Assembly (NCBI GenBank): GCA_043228905.1
Contig: JBHGNT010000008.1
Location: 18,600,001-18,664,000, forward strand
Direction of reading: 5' to 3'
Length of the DNA: 64,000 nucleotides
DNA from: Azolla caroliniana
Lineage: Eukaryota > Polypodiophyta
In this document: positions 55,565 through 64,000 of the stretch, one piece after another
Layout of the letters: the number at the start of each line of letters is the position of its first letter
How positions within the stretch are numbered: the first letter of the stretch is position 1
Notes under the pieces: model-generated
What the model was told of the DNA's origin: nothing
Database searches by the model: none
Seen by the model: the letters and a program-made list of their open reading frames with translations, nothing else
Made by a program: the position numbers and the translations under genes

Positions 55565-55566
55565 TT
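55085..55566 (+). repeat. TATATG/TAGATG microsatellite
   Basis: About 480 bp of hexamer units, mostly TATATG with TACATG, TAGATG and TATCTG variants in blocks. Open frames on both strands are a result of the period. It lies about 750 bp upstream of the ANTH start codon. Confidence 0.97.
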
Positions 55567-56316
55567 TACTGTGTATATTCATGAGAGAGACAGACAGAGA
55601 GGAACAGAGTTAAGACAAGACAGAGAAGAGCATTGAAAGAGTAGCTGTCTTTGATGGGGAGATGGCACCAAATGCTGGCTTTCTCCGTCTTTATCTCCTC
55701 CTCCTTCCATCACAGACGATTTTCTAAATGGCTCTCTTAACCACTTAATTCGCCTCTTCTCTCTCTTTTAAATTGCCCAAACCATTTCTCTGATTGATCC
55801 CCCCTCTCTTTTTTTTCCCCTCTGATTGATCCCTTTTGTTTCGGGTTTTTTTGAGAGAGATTCGTCTCTCTCTTTTTTCTTCTGTTTCTCCCACAAATCC
55901 TTCGTGATTTTTGAATCAGATCTGTGCTTCTTCTTTTTTCTTCTGATTTTTTGCCTCTTCGATCTTTGTCTTCGTCTCCAACATCGATTCTCTGATGAAA
56001 AGAAAAGAAAATTTTTAAAAAAAAGCTTTTAAAAAGAGGGAATCTGTCTTTTTCTTGAGTTGGGTGGGCAGAGCACTAATCTATTTCTCTCTCTCTCTCT
56101 CTCTGTCTGTCTCTCTCTGATTTACGCCTTTTTCTTCTTTATTTGTTTGTTCTGTACTAGATAGCTTATAGTTCTCCTTCAGAAAGCATCAGGAAATCAA
56201 GAAGAAAGGAGGAGCAGAACATCATCAACAACAACAACAAAAACAAAAGCAAGAAAGAAAGAAGAAGAAGAGATGATCTTTTATTACAGTTAAGGTAAGA
56301 AGAAAGAAGGAAGAAG
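55567..56316 (+). promoter_or_regulatory. Promoter-proximal and 5' UTR region of the ANTH gene
   Basis: Pyrimidine-rich DNA (CT runs near 55840-55870 and 56084-56120), typical of plant core promoters and 5' UTRs, then A/G-rich sequence up to the ATG. No TATA box can be singled out because of the microsatellite upstream. An AAGGTAAGA word at 56292-56300 looks like a splice donor, but the ATG 17 bases later opens the full frame, so I do not propose a 5' UTR intron. Confidence 0.5.
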
Positions 56317-58266
56317 ATGCTGCGAAGAGCTCTGGGGTCTGTGAAGGATCAAGCAAGCATCGGAATCGCCATAGCTGGGGGCAGCTGTGCTCCAGATCTA
56401 GACATAGCTCTTGTGAAGGCGACAAGCCATGAGGAAGTTCCCATGAATGAAAGGTATGTCCAAGAGCTTCTCCATCTCACCTCCTACTCGAGGGGCTATG
56501 TGGCAGCATGTGTCACATCCCTGGCAAAGAGGCTCAGTAAGACCCACAATTGGGTGGTCGCCATTAAAGCTCTCAGCCTAACTCACCGCCTCCTCACCGA
56601 TGGTGACCCTGCCTTCGAGCACGAGCTCCAGTTCGGCCGCGCGAGCGGAAGCAGAGACTCGATGAGAGTCCTCAACCTCTCCAACTTTAGGGATGATTCT
56701 CACTCCCATGCTTGGGATTACTCTGCATTTGTTCGCACTTATGCCCTGTTTCTCGATGAGAAGCTTGATTTCAATCTAGCCATGGGCAAATCGCACAGTA
56801 ACAAAGGCCGGCCTTCGATCCGCCGAGGCAATAGCTATGATGAGCATGGCAGGGACAATGGCTATGGCTATGGCTATTTCTATGGAAATGGTGGCTATGA
56901 GAGTGGTTATGATGATAACTATAGAGAGCCCCATGGTGACTATGATGGGAGAAGAAGAAGAGAGAATGGGCATGGTAGAGAAGATGGAGATGGAGATAGA
57001 GATGGGGATGGAGATGGAGATGAGATGAAGAAAAGGAAGGCTTCTTCTTCCATTAAAGACATGACCATTCTTGAGCTAATGGAAAGGATCCCGCTCACTC
57101 AACGCCTTCTCGACCGAGTCTTGGCTTGCCGGCCAACCGGCTATGCTAGGATGAATCGGCTAGTTCAAATTGCCCTCCATCCCGTGGTGACCGAGAGCTT
57201 CGGGCTTTACTCGGACATTTCTCATGGCTTGGCTCGGGTCTTCGATTCGTTCTTCGACATGGACCACGTGGGTTGTGTGAAGGCCTTCGAAATCTATACC
57301 AAAGGGGCCAAGCAGATCGATGAATTGATATCATTCTATGGTGCATGTAACAGCATCGGAGTTTGCCGATCTTCCGAGTTTCCGGTAGTGACCAAGATTT
57401 CCGAAGAAAGTATTGAGACCATGGAGAGTTTCCTCATGGATCGATCCGAAGCATTGCGGAACCAGAAGAGAAGGAGCTCCGAGCCGATTCCTCCCAAGAG
57501 TCCGAGCCGCCGAGCCGAATCTGAGGCCGAGGAGAATGTGAGCTACGAAGATATCAACGGAATGAAAGCTTTGCCAGCTCCGCCTCTACGAGAGGAGGAG
57601 CCCGAGCCCGAGCCCGCAAAAGAGGCTCTACACGGTGCCAACGAACCCGATCTTCTAGGGCTTAACAATGGCAACGAGGTTTCGGCCGAGGAGCATGGAG
57701 ATAAGCTCGCATTGGCATTGTTTGCTGAGACGGCGCCATCTAACCAAGCACAAAGTTCAAATAATCGGGGGTCGGTAGCATGGGAACAAGATAGGCCTCT
57801 CGCCGGGTGGGAACTCGCCCTAGTAGAATCCGAAAGCAAGCTCTCGAACCCAATGCCCACCACGAATAGCCTCGCGGGAGGATTCGATAACTTACTCTTG
57901 ACGAGCATGTATGATCAAGCCACGATGACTCAGAAAGTGGCCTCGATGATGCCTTCGGGTAGCGCAAGTAGTGTGGCCTTACCGGGCCGGCCCGCGTCTT
58001 CATTTCTAGCTTTGCCTGCACCCCCCATGGCTCATCAGTCTGGAGGAGAAGATCCGTTTGCCGCATCCCTCAGTGTCCCGCCCCCATCCTACGTGCAAAT
58101 GTCGGACATGAAGCAAAAGCAGCAATTATTGGTACAAGAGCAACAAGTATGGTATCAATATCAGGCAGATGGCATGCAAGGTTACAATGGTCTCATGAAG
58201 TTCTATAGTCCCGGGTATACCAATGCTTTCCAGCCTCTTCCTTACTATGGTGCCTCCTACCATTGA
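56317..58266 (+). CDS. ANTH-domain clathrin adaptor (plant AP180/CALM family)
   Basis: A single-exon gene of 649 residues. The ATG is chosen because MLRRALGSVKDQASIGIA is the usual family start. The N-terminal half is an ANTH domain (residues about 25-155): LVKATSHEEVPMNERYVQEL and NWVVAIKALSLTHRLL are the lipid-facing helices that bind PIP2 at the plasma membrane. An unstructured insert rich in Gly, Tyr, Asp and Arg (about 158-243, with a run of GDGD) separates it from the second helical half (DMTILELMERIPLTQRLLDR to about 385). The C-terminal tail has short adaptor motifs: PDLLGL (about 444), FDNLLL (about 525) and DPF at 579. In plants such proteins recruit clathrin for endocytosis and are linked to the TPLATE complex. 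Length and intronless form recall Arabidopsis ECA4 (At2g25430) and CAP1 (At4g32285), from memory. Confidence 0.95.
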   Translation: MLRRALGSVKDQASIGIAIAGGSCAPDLDIALVKATSHEEVPMNERYVQELLHLTSYSRGYVAACVTSLAKRLSKTHNWVVAIKALSLTHRLLTDGDPAFEHELQFGRASGSRDSMRVLNLSNFRDDSHSHAWDYSAFVRTYALFLDEKLDFNLAMGKSHSNKGRPSIRRGNSYDEHGRDNGYGYGYFYGNGGYESGYDDNYREPHGDYDGRRRRENGHGREDGDGDRDGDGDGDEMKKRKASSSIKDMTILELMERIPLTQRLLDRVLACRPTGYARMNRLVQIALHPVVTESFGLYSDISHGLARVFDSFFDMDHVGCVKAFEIYTKGAKQIDELISFYGACNSIGVCRSSEFPVVTKISEESIETMESFLMDRSEALRNQKRRSSEPIPPKSPSRRAESEAEENVSYEDINGMKALPAPPLREEEPEPEPAKEALHGANEPDLLGLNNGNEVSAEEHGDKLALALFAETAPSNQAQSSNNRGSVAWEQDRPLAGWELALVESESKLSNPMPTTNSLAGGFDNLLLTSMYDQATMTQKVASMMPSGSASSVALPGRPASSFLALPAPPMAHQSGGEDPFAASLSVPPPSYVQMSDMKQKQQLLVQEQQVWYQYQADGMQGYNGLMKFYSPGYTNAFQPLPYYGASYH

Positions 58267-58845
58267 AGAGGACACCAACCAAAGCCTTCAGTGTTATTTT
58301 TGGGGGTCTTATGTATGATGTCATATGGGTCCTTGCCATTTTGCACCATTTATTTGATCTATGTAATATCGACTTTGTTTCTTTTGTTTTCGTGGTCCGC
58401 TTTGTGGATGGATCGGATGGGTCTTTAGCTTGTTCCATCCAACGCAATATAGTCCGAGTATATATGTACCATTCTTTTATGATCTCATGGTCTTCAATGT
58501 TCTCATGTCTTTACACAAGTGTCATGGATGATATGATTGTGACTAGGCTACAACCCCCACTTAAAAGTAAAGGGACTTTATTCTCAGAGGAATGCACATT
58601 CACCATTGATTTCATGGGCATTGTTGTGGCTCTTTGTTAGTAAAGATAGATTTAGGTGACACCCTTTTTGTTCCTCTAAAAAACGTGAGCTTAAAGTTCA
58701 AGAAAGCACTAGTGTGGGACACAAAAAGTGAGAAAGACAGGAGCTTTTGAAAATAAAAAACTTCCAAATCCATGGCTTTTAGTGACACATTTATAGGATG
58801 AGTAAATTATGTGAACACAGTTTGTCGGTGTGCCATGTATGTGGA
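58267..58845 (+). other. ANTH gene 3' flank
   Basis: 3' UTR and downstream DNA. T-rich stretches fit plant polyadenylation, but no single signal is sure. No other gene is seen. Confidence 0.4.
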
Positions 58846-59275
58846 TAGGTTGGATGTTTCCCTTGTAAAGGGGTTGTCTTGGATTGGGATTTGTCTCATA
58901 TACCAGTACAAGTGGTAGGATCGTAGTGCATGTTCAATTGATTACAATCACCTAATGATGTAACTAAGAACCATAATTTGTTGGTGCTCCTTTTGTGGGT
59001 TCACCCTTGTAATGTTGCTATCCTTTATTGAGTTTGCCCTATGTACCCCAACAATTTTAGGATCATCATACCATAGGGTCAATTGATTGATTGATTGCAA
59101 TGAATGATGTAACTAGAACCATTGTTTGTACTTGCTCTTGTTGTGGGTTGGTTGGATGTCTCCCCTACAATGTGATATCCTTTATTGGGTTTGTCTCATT
59201 TACCCTTACAAGTGTTCAGATCATTCTATGGGCTTAATTGATTGATTGCAATTAATGATGTTATTAAGAAGAGGT
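58846..59275 (+). repeat. Degenerate tandem repeat, about three copies
   Basis: A unit of roughly 150-175 bp built from GGTTGGATGT, CCTTTATTG(A/G)GTTTG, TACAAGTG-AGGATC, TCAATTGATTG and AATGATGTAACTA. Copies centre on 58900, 59060 and 59220. No function seen. Confidence 0.75.
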
Positions 59276-61359
59276 GGTAATACATCTTCCTAGTTTTATG
59301 TCCATATATTTTGCATATGGAACTTTGTTTTTCATAATGAAAAGTAAAAACACTAAGCCATGTCTCACATTATTTCTATTTTTAAGTTGCTAATGGATTC
59401 AGAAGCATAATGTGTTTAAAGTTTATGTAGCATTTAGATTGCATAACACGATGGTAATGTCACCAGACATGAAAATGTATGTTCTTTAGTTGTAAGGTTA
59501 GAGGTTCAAATCTCAATCCATGACTAAATATGCATTAGCTTACATATAAGGTGATAGCTACTAAATTTCTAATAATTTGTAATATTCTTTGTTTGTTTGT
59601 CAAATTTGAAACAAGATGTGTGTATTTCTAGTATTTGTGTTCCTATGTAGGGAATATTAGCTTTGTACTTCCATAACGATTTGCTTCCAACAAAAAGGGT
59701 TGCAATGGTTAAAAGGGGCCTTTATAACACAAGAGTACATGAGATAATTTTCTTGTACAAAATAGACTTAACATTGCCTATTTTGATTCATTTGACGGAT
59801 ATTTTTCTCCCCAATTCAATTGACATGTTACACTTCCCTTACAAATGCACAGATGTACTACTCATGCATCAAAAGTTGTGCTTATATAAAACATGAAGCC
59901 TAATGAGTGGTATGCATCAAACGTTGTAGGTCATCCCTAACTAGATAAGCAAGATTTTATGGGAGATAGCATTGATTGTAAAAACAAGTTCATCATCATG
60001 GTTTCAAACTAATGAGTGCATGCATCAAGATATGTCTCTAATACGCACCGCAAATCAGTCATTGGGACAATACACTAATATTAATGCCAATGTTGGGTGC
60101 GGGTGCAACCTTTGAGATGAGTGTTGTTGGGTTGTGACCATGTACAAGGAATGCACGCTCCTTTGAAAGATATAGAAAAGAGCAAAAGAGAGAGATGGGC
60201 ACCAGATTTTGATTAAAAAACACGAATTTCTTCCCAATCAAAGCTAAAGCATATCAAAATGCTCCTTTACACCTTAATTTCTCGAAAATGTCAACCCTTT
60301 GTGGAATTATGGATGAGTCCTTTATATGCAAACTAAGGGTCCACACATGTAGGGCACATGGTGTCTAGTCATGGGGTTCTGTTACATGACTTTATGTGCC
60401 AAAAGATGGATTGTGACTTAAGCTTAATGTTTGGACAAAATGTGTCAACCATAGAAAAAAGCACCATAGCACGATTTGCGAGTTCTCGAATATCAAAGAA
60501 AAGGAAGGCAAGAAATGTCTTCATTCGTCTTACAATTTCTCATCACCGATACTCTAATATCTTCATTCACCAACACTAAGACCATCACCATCACTATCGC
60601 AAACCAACTGATTGTGCTTGTGGTTACTTCTTCTATCGCTTGGTTTAATTTGTCTCTGGCTCAATGCCCAATATTTATCAAACCAACATCACAGTTCGCT
60701 TTAGTGAAATACGAAGAGAAATCAACATCGATGTTTTAAATAACTTCACATGCCAACACATGTGAATGACATTACCGTCATTATTAAATATAGGGAAACA
60801 TACGAAACCATTTGAGTTTCCTATAGGTCCTATAATGCCACCAATCTCAAATTAACAATTCCCAATAAGATTCAAAGTCTAGCTTTAGTTTAGCTATCAT
60901 CCGAAATGTAGCCTTGTAAGCTTTTTGAGGTCATTACACCCTACTACTTCAAACCTAATAGTGACTGTATACTTATCTATGCATTACTACACGGAAAATT
61001 TGACATCTCAAACTAGATATCTTCATGAATTGTTGCATTTCAAGAAATATGGGAATTTGGTTGTCAAAGTTCAAGTGTTTGATTAGTAACATTTTGTTAT
61101 GAATTCCTTTGTGGGGGAGAGGGTGTCTACACGACATGTCAAGGATCGATGAGAGGAAGCAAGGGAGGGCACAAAGAAGGAGCAAACAATGGGCTCGGTC
61201 CTCGCCAATGCAACAATTGTTGTTGCACCAACAAATCTAGGACGTCATCCACTACCCCAAAGGGAGGAAGAGAACATTATGTTCCCAAAATGCCCTCCAT
61301 AGCCAGTAATTGCTATTAAACAAAAACTCAACTACTCCCCCCAAACTATCAGTACAATT
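59276..61359. other. Intergenic DNA without recognised genes
   Basis: AT-rich, with only short chance frames. Near 59450-59525 a weak tRNA-like word pair is present (GATGGTAATG; GGTTCAAATCT). Confidence 0.5.
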
Positions 61360-61677
61360 AGAACATGTTTACACAGAAGCACAAGCACACATTTACACAT
61401 AAACACAAATGCGCGCGCGCACACACACACAATTACACATTCATACCCAAATTACCGCTTCACACACGTAAATCATTTAACTCACTCACATACACATCAT
61501 CACACATTCACAAGAATGAGCTCGTGCATTCTCATGCCAACAAAAACATTGCACGTACACATTTACATGCGCATGTGCATGTGCACTTAAAATATATCCA
61601 CGACAATACGCACATATTTGCATGTGCACATACACTTAAATATATCCACAACACACACATACAAAATCACACTCACG
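61360..61677 (+). repeat. CA-rich simple sequence
   Basis: Interspersed ACACAC, GCGCGCGC and CACACATTTACAC words. The open frames here are His- and Thr-rich repeats only. Confidence 0.8.
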
Positions 61678-61685
61678 ATTATAGC

Positions 61686-62524
61686 TAGCGATGGGCATGG
61701 TTCGGTTCAGTTCGGTTTCAAGGCAAAGAAACCGAACCGACCGTTTATACAAAACAAAAACCAAACCAAACCGTTTAAGGAAAAGTTGAAACCAAACCGA
61801 ACCATTTAATAAAAAAATTAAAATCTAACCATTTAAATCAAACTAATTAAACATCAAAATAAACAAAATACATTAAATTAAATAAGCAGTTAAGTTAAAT
61901 TTATTAAATCAATAAAAGAAACTTTAATTGAACCATTAAATTAAAGGGAAAAGTACCTGGATACCCCTGGAAGTTCGTCTATTTATCAGAATGCCCCTAG
62001 AAGTTCCGAATTTACCAAACTATCCCTATGTCCAAAAAATTACACTTTATAAAGTAATTATACACTCAAATCTACAAGCCCTATTTACCAGAGATGGAAG
62101 AAATGGACTTGAACTAGCCCTATTTACCAAAGATTTGAGTGTATAATTACTTTATAAAGTGTAATTTTTTGGACATAGGGGTAGTTTGGTAAATTTGGAA
62201 CTTCTAGGGGCATTCTGGTAAATAGACGAATTTCCAAGGTATCCTTGTACTTTTCCCTAAATTAAATAAACATTTAAGTTAAATTAATTAAATCAATAAA
62301 AAACCATTAATTAAACCATTAAATTAATAAACTATTAAGATAAAAAAAAAGTTAACCAAAAACCTATAAACCTTTAAACCAAACCTATAAACCCGAGTTT
62401 TAGAACCAAACCGAACAGTTTATCGAAAATCCAAACCAAACCAAACCATTAAATTTTTTTTGAACCAATAAACGATGGCTTAACGGTAATAGTTCGGTTC
62501 GAGTCGAAACCATGTCCATTGCTA
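61686..62524. mobile_element. hAT-like MITE
   Basis: 839 bp with ends TAGCGATGGGCATGG and (inverted) TAGCAATGGACATGG, 13 of 15 alike, and an 8-bp target duplication ATTATAGC at 61678-61685 and 62525-62532. 8-bp duplications and T-A-G starts mark hAT elements. The interior is AACCGAACC-rich near both ends and AT-rich between, with no transposase. Another MITE is nested at 61945-62258. Confidence 0.85.
61945..62258. mobile_element. Foldback MITE nested in the hAT-like MITE
   Basis: 314 bp with two arms of about 128 bp (61945-62073 and 62131-62258) that are near-perfect inverted repeats. Ends AGGGAAAAGTACC/GTACTTTTCCCT, flanked by AAATTAA at 61938-61944 and 62259-62265. The 57-bp spacer holds a GCCCTATTTACC direct repeat partner. 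A transcript would fold into one long hairpin. Superfamily not assigned. Confidence 0.88.
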
Positions 62525-62532
62525 ATTATAGC

Positions 62533-62759
62533 CTACAAACTTCAAACACACGCGAACATTCGCACACAATCATAGTGATTGCACTAGTACATTTCCATGA
62601 AAACCCATATCCACTCACGCGATACGTTACATGCATCAGTTACACGTTTTGGCACTTCCAAATTTGAAACACCGTTCCACAAATGTTATACAATGCACCG
62701 TATGCCTCAATGTCAACAGTTTAGCCTTGGGATTCTGACATTGTGGTTTTGAGTAATGG
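62533..62759. other. Spacer, nothing recognised
   Basis: Short mixed sequence between the MITE and the simple repeats. Confidence 0.4.
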
Positions 62760-63010
62760 ACATGGACGAACAGACGGAAGAAAGAAAGAAAGAAGAAAGA
62801 CGGACGGACGAACTGACTAACTGACGGACGAACTGACGGACGAACTGACTGACGGACGTCACCTCGTGTGCGAGGCACACACACGTGTGTGTGTGTGTGA
62901 GGGCTCACATGCAGGGAGCTTCAGGAGCAGGAGCAGGAGCAGGAGCAGAAGCATGCGGACACAGACAGACAAACAGACAGAGACAGACAGACAGACAGAG
63001 AAGGCCGCGC
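62760..63010 (+). repeat. Simple-repeat cluster
   Basis: Tandem GACGGACGAACT units (62790-62860), a TG run near 62883-62900, AGGAGC repeats (62920-62950) and GACAGACAGACA (62960-63000). No gene. Confidence 0.85.
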
Positions 63011-63049
63011 ATGCGAAGCAGAAGAAGTTAAGTATGTAGAGTATGTATG

Positions 63050-63190
63050 TCTTTTGGACATGCTTCTTCTTCTTCTTCTTCTTCTTCTTCTGTCTCTTTC
63101 CCCTCCCTTTTCCATTCCGTTCCCTTTCTGCTGCTATAATCTCACGCCGATCCTTGCCAGGCTGCGTCTCCGATCCATCGTCCTTTGCAG
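63050..63190 (+). other. Likely 5' UTR exon of the next gene, with splice donor
   Basis: A CTT-repeat and pyrimidine-rich leader (63062-63135), then mixed sequence ending TTTGCAG at 63190 followed by GTAAGT at 63191-63196, a perfect plant donor. What follows (63197-64000) is T-rich, holds a CT run and no coding frame, and so looks like intron. The coding part must lie beyond the window; the product is unknown. Donor words occur by chance, so this needs transcript support. Confidence 0.45.
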
Positions 63191-63196
63191 GTAAGT

Positions 63197-64000
63197 ACCA
63201 TCCTCTCTCTCTCTCTCTCTCTCTCTCTGTGATTTTGTCGCCGTTTGCGCCACCACTATGCTTTTTCCAAGCTCCCCCTGCCGTTTCTGTTCAACTTTCC
63301 CTTCTTCTGCTGTGATTCGCTCTGCCTCCGAAATCTGATTCCTTAGCATCTGTCTGTATATTCTTCCGCGTAAATGAAAGATGAAAGGAAAGGAAAGGAA
63401 AGGAAAGGAAAGGTAAGGAAAGATGGATCGATCAATCGGAGCTTGTAAGTAATCCAATAGTTTCATGAGCGTCCAATACCTCTCAGACATCTCGGCAGGA
63501 CTCGAGATTACTCCGCGAACTCCCTCTGCTGGTTTCTGCAAGATTTATAGTTTTTTTTTTGTCTCCTCGCTACTTCTTTGGTGTCAAGTTATTTCTTTCT
63601 TTATTCCTTCCAGCATTCAAGCGTTCTATGATCGTGTCTCCAAGATTCATGATTTGTCAGCTTAGTTCTTCAAGGTTGGAGACATCTCAGCTTATGTCTC
63701 GGAGATTTCAAAATTTTCGTTATTTTTTCTATATTCGGGATTTTTTGTGCTTGTTTTCTGCAAGCTTAGGGATTATCTACTCTGTGGTGGCAGATTCAAC
63801 TGATATACGGTATTTAGTAAGCGCAGTTATTCCCAAACAGGAGCATCCAATACGTAATGATCAGTTAATGTCTTTCCGAAATTTTCAATATTTCTTTGCC
63901 TCAGTTGAAAGATTCTAGATTTCCTTCTTCTTTCTATGTAAAGGTCCAAGATATTAGTTTACTTTGTGAGGAAGAAGAAATTAACGTCGAGTATATGACA
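63197..64000 (+). other. Probable first intron of the next gene
   Basis: T-rich DNA with a CT run (63206-63228) and an AGGAAAGGAA run (63383-63420). No acceptor or coding exon is seen before the window ends. Confidence 0.35.

Noticed and set aside
55005-55636. Tyr-Val-Met or Ile-Tyr repeat proteins
   Set aside because: Pure translation of the TATATG microsatellite in all frames.
56290-56316. Splice donor AAGGTAAGA before the ANTH start
   Set aside because: The start codon and full family N-terminus follow within 17 bases, so an intron beginning here would remove the gene start.
59663-59896. A 77-codon frame in the intergenic region
   Set aside because: AT-rich, no known motif, no leader or neighbour support; expected by chance.

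Overview
This window reads as nuclear DNA of a vascular, most likely seed, plant. It holds one clear single-copy type gene, a single-exon plant ANTH-domain (AP180/CALM type) clathrin adaptor at 56317-58266 (+). Its last kilobase looks like the 5' UTR exon and first intron of a second host gene running out of the window. Almost everything else, about 53 kb, is a stack of LTR retrotransposons inserted into one another, plus a LINE scrap, MITEs and simple repeats. I use letters A-P for the elements.

Left stack (1-16022). D is a minus-strand remnant of a distinctive Ty3/gypsy lineage (15009-16022). The 3' LTR of C (+) abuts D. C was interrupted by A (+), and A's 3' LTR was interrupted, six bases in, by B (-, 1257-9454), which has both LTRs, PBS, PPT and a 4-bp target duplication TCGT. 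A, B, C, D and the gag-only element N share gag, LTR-end and PPT features. B and C also share an overlap of gag-pro and pol that looks like a programmed -1 frameshift signal: a U5 run with a stop codon, then a perfect 9-bp stem-loop and a possible pseudoknot.

Middle left (16022-26194). E is a degenerate gypsy element of another clade (16025-21378). It is followed by a LINE reverse-transcriptase scrap (21372-22140, minus) and a decayed Copia element G (22140-26193), a relative of the intact element K.

Main stack (26194-53321). H is an internally deleted chromodomain gypsy element (minus), split into 26194-27018 and 51495-53321 by the Copia element J (TSD GTAGC). J (27019-51494) holds three insertions: K (29714-35030, intact Copia, TSD ACTGA); L (35264-36870, two LTRs almost back to back, TSD ACGG), itself hit by the solo LTR M (TSD ATTAT); and N (38894-51064, minus, gag only, TSD ACGT), itself hit by the intact chromodomain-like gypsy O (39296-46345, TSD CACGG). 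J's reverse transcriptase also carries a captured piece of a host S-domain (G-type lectin) receptor-kinase gene.

Right part (53322-64000). Copia scrap P, an AACCGAACC-rich segment repeated about three times, and a roughly 480-bp TATATG microsatellite lead to the ANTH gene. Beyond it lies quiet intergenic DNA with a degenerate tandem repeat, a hAT-like MITE (8-bp TSD ATTATAGC) carrying a nested foldback MITE, simple repeats and the start of the next gene.

K and O have uninterrupted polyproteins and nearly identical LTRs, so they look like the youngest and most autonomous insertions. The other elements are dead or rely on proteins made elsewhere. All positions come from reading the sequence; no database or alignment search was run.
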